A stretch of DNA of 64,000 nucleotides from Ahaetulla prasina (Eukaryota > Chordata > Lepidosauria > Squamata > Colubridae): assembly GCF_028640845.1 (NCBI RefSeq), contig NC_080541.1:34005935-34069934 (forward strand), read 5' to 3'. The stretch's first letter is position 1; every line of letters starts with the position of its first letter. The notes under the pieces were generated by a model, which was given only the letters and a program-made list of their open reading frames with translations, did not search any database and was not told where the DNA came from. Of the stretch, positions 54,829-64,000 are shown in pieces. The translations under genes were made by a program, and so were the position numbers.

Positions 54829-55445
54829 TCTATATATATAAAAGCGAAAACCACTCACGCTGTAATCACGAAATCTCCACAACCGTAAAGCCTAAAAACT
54901 TGAAATTTGCCACGCATGTTCCTCTTGGTTTCTAGGTACTCACTAAAATAGGATTTTTCAAAATGACCATCACAGCATTAGTATTTCCTATATTATTATT
55001 AACATGCTCTGATAATAAGAAGTTCTACTCCCCCTCCCCACCTGAAAAGTAATCTGTTCCAAATGCAAAACACAACCAGAGGAGAGGAGTTTCACTTTCA
55101 GTTTTACTTTCACAGCAGCAAGCAGCTTTACTACAGAACAATTGAGCTAAGCCATTCCCAGCCTCCTTCCTGTCTCCTTCTTGCTCAAACAGCAAATATT
55201 GTTTGAGTTTCCAAACACCCCTTAATTCTCTCACACACTGACAGGATGCTAGCCAGATGAATACCGATGGATGCTGCGGACTGGGGCATTCTACTCCCCC
55301 CCTGTTCCAACTGCCAGTTGCATTATATTAACACATTCTGATGCTATGGAGTTACACATTCTACATTAAGTTTCAGGCTGTAAGTGTCAATTTATCAAGC
55401 CCAAGCACATAGTTTTGTAGTGAAGCACAGGCGTCCAGCTACTAG
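54829..55445 (+). mobile_element. Non-autonomous Helitron
   Basis: The 5' end tctatatatataaaagcgaa, followed by cactcacgctgtaatcacga and ccgtaaagcctaaaaacttg, is the recognisable Helitron 5' terminus. The 3' end gcgtccagctactag has the required CTAG. The insert sits between host A (54828) and T (55446), as Helitrons do, with no target duplication. No RepHel frame, so it depended on an autonomous partner. Confidence 0.8.
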
Positions 55446-55639
55446 TAATAGATTCTGGATAAACTTGTCCCATTGAATCTAATGGGTAATAAAATATATG
55501 CTTCTTTTGCAAGGATAATTCATATTAGGAAGTTAATCAGATAATTTTGAGGGTATCAAATTTGATTATGTTGTGGAAAACCTAAATGAAAGCTCTCAGC
55601 AACAATAAAAATATTACATTTCAGAAGGTCATGAGAAAA

Positions 55640-55960
55640 AACAGTTCCACATGCTTTTATTTGGACAGATCTCGCCTTGAGTGTTATAGCCAGTTCTGGT
55701 CACCCCACTGCGAGAAGGATTGAGTCAACCAGGAACAATTCAAAGAAGAGCAATAAAGATGACAAGGGTATCAAAAACATATAAGGAGAGATTGAAGGAC
55801 TTGTGTAACCACTTGAATAAAGAGGAGCAGGAGATAAGACTCTTCAAAAAGCTGAAAGAAATTCAAGACCTATTCCTTACCATTTCAGAATTCAGGTCAT
55901 GGAACAATGTATTTATGTTTCAGCACTTCAAAAGTGGAACCTATTAGGGAAGTATTGAGC
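55640..55960 (+). mobile_element. Old CR1 3' fragment
   Basis: Translated pieces SRLECYSQFWSPHCEKD-like, then TIQRRAIKMTRVSKTYKERL and EIQDLFLTISEFRSWN, are a divergent version of the CR1 C-terminus at 25195-25830. No 3' terminus recognised. Confidence 0.6.
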
Positions 55961-56854
55961 TTCTCTTTACTGGATTTGTGCATTGGAGCTTGGAGAATCA
56001 TCTGTTTGTCTTAATTTGGATGCCTTAACTTGGGTTCCTGCACTGATCAGGATGCGAGTTTCCATGATACCTTCCGCCATGTCCATAATACAATTATATT
56101 GTCCTATTTTATCGAGTTCTTATATCATTAAAATATGTAAGGTATTATATAAATGGTATGACTGTGGTATAATTACTGTGGTATAATGATCCTATACAGA
56201 CAAAATATCAGTATATTTAAATATCTTTATGGTAGCCAAAACAAACCTATTAGGGCCCCTCAGCATGTGACTACCCAGTGCGTTAGGTTAGTATGGAATG
56301 GAAAATCTGCATACATTACTGGTATAGTTTAGTAGAAATAATCTAACCACAAATCTATGACAGTAATTTATATTCTGCGCTTACAATATACTTTGAGGTG
56401 GCATGGATAGTAGTATCATGGTGCAATCTGGAAAAAAAAAAACAACTCAGGAAAAAAGCGCATTACTGAAAATCAAATATAAATGATAGTAGTACAGTGG
56501 AAAAAAAGAGTTATATTAGGGACATTTATGTTAAATAAACCTGTATTAAGGAAATGTTTGTATCAAAGAATGAAAGAACAATTTGCATGAAAAAAGGTTG
56601 AGCAATTTCAATTAACAACTATGTTAATTAAGGAGAAATGCATACAAAAGCTAAGCATGCTAGGAGATGCAGGAAATTTAAATTGTTGCATTTTCTACTT
56701 ATTAAATTCAGCTATTGCTAATTTAATTGATGAGAGATGTCCAGAATCACAGATATGAGATTTGTAGCTCTACAAATCTAACAAACACACAAACAAACAT
56801 TCTCAGGGGACAATTCAACATGACCTTCTACATGACCTGAGTTTAACTCATTAG
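55961..56854. other. Unassigned intergenic stretch
   Basis: AT-rich. Nothing recognised. Confidence 0.4.
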
Positions 56855-57262
56855 AATATCCTTCCTGTCGAAGACTACTTCAGCTTCAATTGCAACAATA
56901 CACGAGCACACAATAGATTTAAGCTTAATGTTAACCGCTCCAATTTTGATTGCAGAAAATATGACTTCAGTAACAGAGTTGTTAATGCTTGGAATACACT
57001 ACCTGACTCTGTGGTCTCTTCCCAAAACCCCCAAAGCTTCAACCAAAAACTATCTACTAATGACCTCACCCCATTCCTAAGAGGTCTGTAAAGGGCGTGC
57101 ATAAGAGCACAAGCATGCCTACCGTTCCTGTCCTATTGTTTCCTTTCGTTATATCCAATTAATATAGTTATTACATACTCATACTTATATATATGCTTAT
57201 ATATTGTATAGTTATTTCATGCTTATGCGTATACATTCTGTGTGACAAAATAAATAAATAAA
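56855..57262 (+). mobile_element. L2/Rex1-like LINE 3' end
   Basis: The plus-strand reading VEDYFSFNCNNTRAHNRFKL then KYDFSNRVVNAWNTLPDSVV ends at a stop before agggcgtgcataagagcaca. The 3' UTR runs to gtgtgacaaaataaataaat. Same family as 36518-36888. Confidence 0.72.
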
Positions 57263-57289
57263 TAAACATAACATAACATAACATAACAT
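57263..57289. repeat. (ACATA)n microsatellite
   Basis: Five units between the end of the L2-like LINE and the 3' end of a minus-strand CR1; it could be the tail of either. Confidence 0.85.
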
Positions 57290-58010
57290 CAGTTGGAAGG
57301 GACCTTGGAGGCCTTCTAGTCCAACCCCCTGCCCAGGCAGGAAACCCTACACCATCTCAGTCAGATGGTTATCCAACATTTCCTTAAAAATTTCCAGTGT
57401 TGGAGCATTCACAACTTCTGAAGGCAAGTCGTTCCACTTATTAATTGTTCTAACTGTCAGGAAATTTCTCCTTAGTTCTAAGTTGCTTCTTTCTTTGATC
57501 AGTTTCCACCCATTGCTTCTTGTTCTACCCTCAGGTGCTTTGGTGAACAGCCTGACTCCCTCTTCTTTGTGGCAGCCCCTGAGATATTGGAACACAGCTA
57601 TCATGTCTCCCCTAGTCCTTCTTTTTGTTAAACTAGACATACCCAGTTCCTGCAACCGTTCTTCATATGTTTTATCCTCCAGTCCCCTAATCATCTTTGT
57701 TGCTCTTCTCTGCACTCTTTCTAGAGTCTCAACATCTTTTTTACATCGTGGCGACCAAAACTGGATGCAATATTCCAAGTGTGGCCTTACCAAGGCATTA
57801 TAAAGTGGCACTAACACTTCACGTGATCTTGATTCTATCCCTCTGTTTATGCAGCCCAGAACTGTGTTGGCTTTTTTAACAGCTGCTGCACACTGCTGGC
57901 TCATATCTAAATGGTTATCCACTAGGACTCCAAGATCCCTCTCACAGGTACTACTATTGAGTAGTAAACTCTCAGCTAGACTTTTGCTGACAAAATGTAC
58001 ATTTTCCATC
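57290..58010 (-). mobile_element. CR1 LINE 3' fragment, long open frame
   Basis: 220 residues remain open on the minus strand (57347-58009): [20 protein letters not shown], then [20 protein letters not shown], then [20 protein letters not shown], then [19 protein letters not shown] and the stop. The characteristic 3' terminus ggttggactagaaggcctcc follows. It is 5'-truncated, and younger than the other CR1 copies because its frame is intact. Confidence 0.9.
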
Positions 58011-58128
58011 TTTGTAACAACCCTTCACAGATGCCCGCATATGTATCTAATTTTAGGTACCAGAAACTGTGCACAAGTTATCATTCATTTTATTCTGATT
58101 TTTGTTCTTTTTTTCTCTTTTCTTTGAA

Positions 58129-58235
58129 ATGGTGACTATTGAGGAATTGACCAAAGGAAACAAAATGGTTTCACAAGAGAGTACGGGAGATAACTTTCAG
58201 AGGTCTTTCATTCGTCTGGTGGAATCAAGTCCCAG
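58129..58235 (+). other. Possible exon of an unknown gene (A)
   Basis: Open from an ATG at 58129, preceded by a pyrimidine tract, to a donor CCCAG/gtacgc at 58236. It encodes about 35 residues (MVTIEELTKGNKMVSQES...). I do not recognise it. The splice phase does not join the reading I find most protein-like in the candidate at 59927. Confidence 0.15.
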
Positions 58236-58310
58236 GTACGCCATTTACAATATTTTGGTTTCCTTTCAAATCAGAGTGAAACTGAAAAAAACACCTTTCT
58301 GATAAAAGAC

Positions 58311-59050
58311 TTTAGGAAAGTTTCTTGTTTCTTTATTTCAGGCTTCCATTTTACTTCTTTAGTCCGAGTTTTCCCCTAATATGGAGCCTTAGAGTCCATT
58401 ACTTAACCATGTGCAGTTTGGGTGAGGCAGTGGTGAAAACAGCTGGTCTACGTGACAAAACCTTTTCAGTCTTGCTGTGATCTTCCTCTCTTATGTCGAA
58501 TGTTATAATTGGAATCATAAGAAAAACATAAATTAAAATGATGGTAGATGATATATTGTACCTTCATTGTTGCTGCTTCCTGGAGTTTTATAACATGGCT
58601 GTTGCAAATTCTCTATTTACCAAACAGTAGGTAGCCCTCTCATATTGAAAGTAATAATCCTGTGTACTTTAGTTTTACTAAAACATGGTTTCGCTCATAA
58701 AATTGACTGCTTGTATAGTATCAATATCATTAAAAAAAACCCTAAACAACATGCTTAGGGTTTGTTTCTTTTTTGTTGTTGCAGTATTTTGAGTTTATTT
58801 TTCTAGTTTTTTTTAATGGAAAAATAATTCTGGTTAAGGTTACTGGTTATACAATTTATATCTTGTAAATGTATGAAGTACTTTCTGGAGTACTTACTGG
58901 TTGAAAAAAATGATAGTTCATGCTTGAAATTACTTTGAGCCTGACATACACTGACTAGTAAGCAAAAAGCCTCAAAGCTGTAACCTTAAGAAATAAATGA
59001 CTTTGAATGAGACTCAATATGTAATTAGCTCAAATTATGGAGGATAGTAC
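58311..59050. other. Unassigned intergenic stretch
   Basis: AT-rich, nothing recognised. Confidence 0.4.
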
Positions 59051-59762
59051 AGGTAATTCTTGACTTACAACTGTAACTGAGCCTGGAATTATAGTAATAA
59101 GTCATGCTGGTTGTTTAGCAGATCACCACAGGACCGCAACCAGGTTTTAAGATCTATTTGGTGGCAGTTGTTAAGCAAATCCTGTGGTCATTAAGTGAAT
59201 CTATTGTCTGCAATGGGGGTCTTTGCTGGAAACTTGAAGTCAACACCTTTTTTTGGCAAAAAATTATCGGAGATCAGGCTGAGCCTGAGGAAGGAGTCAA
59301 ACATGTCATCAGTCTCAAGTCCCTCCATGCTCATATGAGACTGAAGTCCAGCCCAACTTGAATTCTGTTGACTCTTATCTACTGCCAATTTGCTTTGACC
59401 ATTAGTAGTTCAGATTCTTGTAGAGAGCCTTAACATACAATAAGCTTGTATTCTTTCAAACTGCCTGGACTCCTGGTTTCCTGCACTTGACAAAAGGTTG
59501 TAAATCAGAGTCACATAACCTCAAGATGCTGCGAATGGCCATAAATAAAAAAATTGCATTGTGGCGAGATGGGCGGGAAACAAATTGAATTAATATAAAT
59601 AAAACCAGTATGAGCTGGTTACCAAGCACCCAAAATGTGATCACATGACTGTGGGGACAGCCATTGAAACTTTGAATCTGGGTCATAAATAGCCTTGGGG
59701 CAGTCCATTGTAACTCTGAACAGTCACTAAGCTAACAATCTTAAATCGAGGAATATCTATAC
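59051..59762 (+). mobile_element. Degraded Tc1/mariner-like element
   Basis: Left end tacaggtaattcttgactta; right end reverse complemented gatattcctcgatttaaga. Inner phrases match the family at 13974. A LINE-tail scrap (gagatgggcgggaaacaaat, 59569-59588) appears inserted in it. Confidence 0.5.
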
Positions 59763-59926
59763 CCCAGTCTTTCAGTGGAAGAGCTGGAGATAAAAATTCT
59801 TTAAAAAAAAAAAAGCCCTAACAGTATTTCAGATAAATCTGATCTGGATGGCAGAGGAGACAATTCCTCATTTAAATGATAATAATTCCGACTACTCCAT
59901 CAATCAGTTCAATTATTTCATTGCAG

Positions 59927-59997
59927 GATGAAAGACTCATTAGTGAAGTTATGGATTATATCAAACGTTCTAGTTCAATGTATGAAGGGTGGGACCG
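59927..59997 (+). other. Possible exon of an unknown gene (B)
   Basis: 71 bp between a strong acceptor (tttcattgcag) and a strong donor (GACCG/gtaagt). One frame reads DERLISEVMDYIKRSSSMYE then GWD, with protein-like composition. I cannot assign it, and two other frames are also partly open. It may be a real exon, an exonised repeat or chance. Confidence 0.3.
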
Positions 59998-60009
59998 GTA
60001 AGTATTTTT

Positions 60010-61084
60010 AAAAAAAATTTGCCACTATAGAGCTAAAGACATGAGTTGGCCAAAGTTGCCCAGCTGGATCCCATAAGAGGAACACACAGCAGAGCAAGTA
60101 TTTTCACATGGAAGAGATCCTTTTATACTAGCTATGCAATTCCAGTGCTGCTGTTTTTGTTTAAAGAGTGCTGTAAAGGTGCAAAGGTGATTGGTTGTCT
60201 TATCTCTATAATTACTAAGTAGGTCCATTGGACGTTACATTTGCAGAGTCTTGAATTTCTGCCAAAACTGGATGTTATAATTCTTTAATGTCTGTAGTGC
60301 AGCTGGATAATGTTAGGTTTACACATGCCCAGAGTCTAATGCATTTATCTATTCCAAAATTGATTCTCATTTTTGCCATTACTCTTATTGGGCTGTGTTA
60401 AATAATAAACAGCCAGGTGCCAGCAATCCGAACAATGATGCCCCTGCTAAATCTTCTTGAAGGAAGGTACACCTGCCAGCCATATTTTCAAGTAGACACA
60501 ATAATTTATTTTAAATTAAATTGCTGCTATATAGATCTAACCGGATGCATAAAGGAAAGGAAGTTCAACACCTCACGGTAGTTGGAATCTAGCAGTATAG
60601 ATATGTGGAAGCTCTGAACATAATCATAGCTGAAGTTTAAAGCACATTAGAAGATTGTAAGACTCTATCTATGTATGGCTTTACATGTGAAAGTCAGTTC
60701 TCAGTAATAGGTTTTCTTGATCTGGACATTTGTATATATTGTGTATGTCATGCGATTCCACAACTTAATTTTTAAGGAAACATATACTGATTTTATATAA
60801 ATGGCATTTAATACACCTTTAGGTTTTGTCCTGAGGGATAAATAATACCACGGTTATGCTTTCAGATGTAGGATGACACCAGAGGGCAGCAGAGAGATAG
60901 TGGTTTCCATAATTGTTTGCTGCCACCTAGTGATCATCAGTTTTTTTTCCAGTCCAGATCTATTAATCCTCCTTTAGGGCAGGAGGAAGTTTAACTGTTA
61001 TTATTTTTAAATTTGTTATCCTGACTTTATTGTTATTTTTTATAAATAATTCAAGGGGTGAACATATCTAATACTCCTTCTTCC
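60010..61084. other. Unassigned intergenic stretch
   Basis: No element ends or coding phrases recognised. Confidence 0.4.
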
Positions 61085-61200
61085 TCCTATTTACCCCACA
61101 GCAACAACTCTGTGAAGTGAGTTTGGCTGAGAAGGAGCGACTGGCCCAAAGTCACCCAGCTGGATTTCATATCTAATGCAGGTCTATAACTCAAAAGTCT
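61085..61200 (-). mobile_element. SINE fragment
   Basis: aacaactctgtgaagtgagt ... cgactggcccaaagtcaccc is the reverse orientation of a tRNA-SINE body also represented at 41740. Confidence 0.45.
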
Positions 61201-61378
61201 CCCACATTACTCCCACTGCTACCCCCACTTTTTAAATGGTAGATTTGACTATATTATCTAGCCGTGTCCTTAGTTTCTGAGGCTATGGGAGGAAAGAGAG
61301 ATCTAATAAACAACCCAGCAACTATCAGAACTAAGCTGGAGTTAGCAGCCACAGGAGATCTGAGAATGTCATTTAAAG

Positions 61379-61540
61379 CGGGGGTTGCCAACCTTTCGAA
61401 CCTCAGGGACCACTAAATTCATAATTTAAAATCCCAAGGATAAGAATTTTTTAAAAAGATAAATAGTATTTAGTGCAATACAAAAATGCAAATAATTTTT
61501 CTGCGGACCACCAAAATTTTCTCATGCTTGGTGACCGCTG
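61379..61540. mobile_element. hAT-type MITE
   Basis: Left end cgggggttgccaacc; right end reverse complemented cagcggtcaccaagc. Flanks atttaaag (61371-61378) and gtttaaag (61541-61548) match at 7 of 8. 162 bp, non-coding. Confidence 0.7.
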
Positions 61541-61548
61541 GTTTAAAG

Positions 61549-61934
61549 GGTCATTGCTGAGTGGCACATAGAAATACAATGGGAATGGCCACCATTTATT
61601 TCTCAGTAGAAAGTGGTTGTTTTTAATTACACTTCCTGTCTCATAAGCCCCTCTGGATGCATGGGGTCAGTCTAAAACGTCAGAATATTTTGCTGCCTGT
61701 CATGGTGTCTTCCCCAACCCGAGTAGCAACAATGTTTAGCATTTGGTTGTGATGAGTTGAGGATTCCAGAAATAAAGAGCATACAACTGGAGGGTAGGTA
61801 CATGAATTAGGAAAGAATGATATAAAAGAGATGTTCCAATTATGGATGCACAGTGATCTATATGGGCATAACTCTGCAGAGGACAGCATATCTCACCACA
61901 CAATGACGTTAGAGTATTTTCTAACTTTATGCTA
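61549..61934. other. Unassigned intergenic stretch
   Basis: Nothing recognised. Confidence 0.4.
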
Positions 61935-62520
61935 TGGCAATGGACTTGTGACTCCGGCTCCCGAGCCTGTCCTCATGGAGGAGGATGACTCTGAGAGCGA
62001 GGGAGAGGAGCCAACAAGGCTTCCCTCTCCAGGTCCCTCCTTTGTGGCAACGCCTCAGGTGCCAGCTGAAGGCCAGAAAGAAGGCGTGTCGGAGCCCCCA
62101 CAGACAGAGTGTGAGGAGGATCAATCCTGGATTGATCCCAGGCAGCGTCAGAAGGAGAAGCGTGCACAGCAAAGGAAGAGGTGTGGCAGGCCCAGAGAGT
62201 GCTGAGTCACTGAGCCACACCCCACAGGGGATAAAAGCGGGTAGAGTTGCTCTGTAGCCCCTATGATGGACAAAAACTGCAAAGCATGAACTTCGGATCG
62301 GTTGTTTTTGAGTTAAGGCCTGGACTGTGTGAAGGAATTATTCTGTGTACTCTTGGCTGTCCCAGCAATGGCCTACAGACAAGTGGACTCCCATCTCTGC
62401 CAGTGATAAGGAACTTGGCAGGGATTTGAACTGTAGCTGCCAAGTTTTTATCCACAAAAGAAATTCAGGTCGGTTGTAGAATAAATGACTGTTAGACGCT
62501 CGCTCCTGCGTTCTTCTATG
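61935..62520 (+). mobile_element. Putative solo LTR with coding-like 5' part
   Basis: It begins near tgtgactccggctcccgag. An open stretch encodes an acidic region (EEDDSESEGEEP) followed by a basic one (RQKEKRAQQRKRCGRPREC) and a stop at 62203-62205. A TATA-like ataaaa is at 62231-62236 and AATAAA at 62480-62485. Same plan as 19675-20278. LTR identity is inferred from this layout; no internal retroelement genes are present. Confidence 0.42.
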
Positions 62521-63196
62521 TGAGGTGGGGAGGGGGACAGAACAGGATTGGCATTTCAAAAGCAGTGTGATCATTTTGGGATTGCAACTCCCAGAATATT
62601 CAACCAGCATGCTAGGAACTGCAAACTCAAAGCTAGAGCAGATCTTAGTGTATATTACAGGTAAAGAGGCATTTTGCAGCACCGAAAGTGCAAAGGAAGC
62701 ACCTCTGTTCAAGTTGTTAAAGCATCTGTATCTTTTGTAAGACTTGTGCAACTGTTTCAGAATCTATTCCTGATCATCTCCCATGCCACACTTGAAATGG
62801 CTATGCATGCATACCTAGGCAGCCATATTTCTCCTTCTCCTGCCACATTCAAACAGAACTACTTTCTTTGCTGTCTCAGAGAAATCCTTTCCTGTAGAGG
62901 AGAGGGTAGAGCAGAAGCCAGGTCAAAAGCCAAAGGAGTCTGACTTGATGATATCAGGGCTTAGCACTGAGCTGTTGATAAATCATCATAGAAGCCTCTC
63001 AGCCTGAATTTTGATTCCGACAAAAATATATCCCCCAGTCCCACAAAAATGCTAATCCCTTCATGTTGAGCACCAAAGGACTGAAAGACAAAATAATGCC
63101 AGATGTTTTGGAAAAGCATTTTGGGAATAGTAATCAATTTAGGACTAATAATCTGTAATACTTGAAAGCCGGCTGTTCCAGAGTAGCCCAATATCC
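62521..63196. other. Unassigned intergenic stretch
   Basis: A palindromic-MITE scrap (gattgcaactcccagaatat) is near 62580. Nothing else identified. Confidence 0.35.
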
Positions 63197-63440
63197 ATAA
63201 TAGAATAGAATAGAATTTTTATTGGCCAAGTGTGATTGGACACAAAAGGAAATTGTCTTGGTGCATATGCTCTCAGTGTACATAAAATAAAAGATACCTT
63301 CATCAAGGTACAACACTTACAACACTGAATGATAGTCATAGGGTACAAATTTAACACTTAATGATACAATACTTAATGATAGTCATAGGTAATATGATAG
63401 TCAATAAATTCTACAATCAGCTGAATTCAAGTAGAAGCCC
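63197..63440 (-). mobile_element. Snake-type CR1 3' end
   Basis: Begins (plus strand) with tagaatagaatagaattttt, then attggccaagtgtgattgga and gcatatgctctcagtgtaca. This is the reverse complement of the element at 53550-53683 with a short (AGAAT)n tail. Confidence 0.7.
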
Positions 63441-63636
63441 ATCCCCTCCAGTATCTAAGTCTCTAAACAAATCAAATGTTGGAAGATTCATTTAAAACCT
63501 TGATCTTGTACCTTGACTCAATATTTTCTGAAAATCCTGATATTTATCTATATATGAATTGTATCAGGTTGAATCAGATTGTAAGCCACCTAGCAGTATT
63601 CCACGACAGTGAAATGGATGCTGAATAATTAAAGGT

Positions 63637-63800
63637 AAAGACAAAGGTTTCCTCTGTCCAGTCTCATCCGACTCTAGGAGGCAATAGTCATCTGTTTCCT
63701 AACCAAGGGAGCCAGCGTTCCATGGTCCTGTGGCTGGCATGACTGTATGCCAAGGGGCACAGAATGTTGTTACCTTCTCACCATGTGGTACTTATTTATC
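63637..63800 (+). mobile_element. Squamate SINE/LINE fragment
   Basis: gtaaagacaaaggtttcctc ... gtctcatccgactctaggag ... gtggctggcatgactgtatg is a phrase set typical of a common squamate interspersed repeat. Both ends incomplete. Confidence 0.45.
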
Positions 63801-64000
63801 TACTTGCAATTGCATGAATGAATGAATAAATAAATAACTAAGTAAGCCTTGCTATTGATTTTGGATTTTGTGCACCTGAACTCTAAAGTGGGCTTACTTT
63901 AAGAAACTTGTGCTGGCTTTGGACTCTGGAGTGTTTGACTATATCTTTGCTACCCTATTATGTTTGTTTTGTTTTTGTTTGTTTGTTTACATTTATACCC

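Overview
The window looks like nuclear DNA of a squamate reptile, most likely an advanced snake. Three things point there. Two conserved vertebrate genes sit in the order found on human 8q22.1. The repeats are squamate in type: Sauria-type tRNA SINEs, CR1, L1, R4-like and Penelope-like retroelements, and many hAT and Tc1/mariner-like MITEs. Two CR1 tails run into (ATTCT/AGAAT)n arrays, which equal (AATAG)n by rotation; this microsatellite seeding is known from snake CR1 elements. No bacterial gene, CRISPR array or rRNA was seen.

Left 17 kb (genic). RBM12B (coding exon 2792-5125, +) and CIBAR1/FAM92A (nine coding exons between 16913 and 8123, -) are convergent. RBM12B is a five-RRM protein encoded in one exon behind a noncoding 5' exon. 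CIBAR1 is a BAR-domain protein of cilia and mitochondria. Its exons join in frame to 291 residues, and this needs a 6-nt microexon at 12486-12491. The CIBAR1 promoter lies in a CpG-rich stretch around 16.2-17.05 kb that has also taken in a palindromic MITE.

Right 47 kb (17-64 kb) is intergenic and repeat-built. The main blocks are: a CR1 split by a hAT element (21.99-24.3 kb); a cluster of two related hAT MITEs, hairpins, a 540-bp pyrimidine tract and a foldback (28.1-31.8 kb); a Penelope-like element whose 3' part is present as ~1-kb inverted arms (37.0-40.26 kb); two small foldback elements with hammerhead-like cores (40.6 and 42.7-43.2 kb); an R4-like LINE relic (45.3-46.6 kb); a full-length L1 with an exact 16-bp target duplication (47562-53131); a non-autonomous Helitron with both termini (54829-55445); more CR1 and L2-like 3' ends; and two LTR-like elements. 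Two short spliceable open segments at 58.1 and 59.9 kb might be exons of a gene I do not recognise.

All TE family names come from motif and end-sequence recognition, not a library search. Family-level names are less certain than the structures described (TSDs, inverted repeats, catalytic motifs). Percent identities were not computed, except where short alignments were counted by eye.
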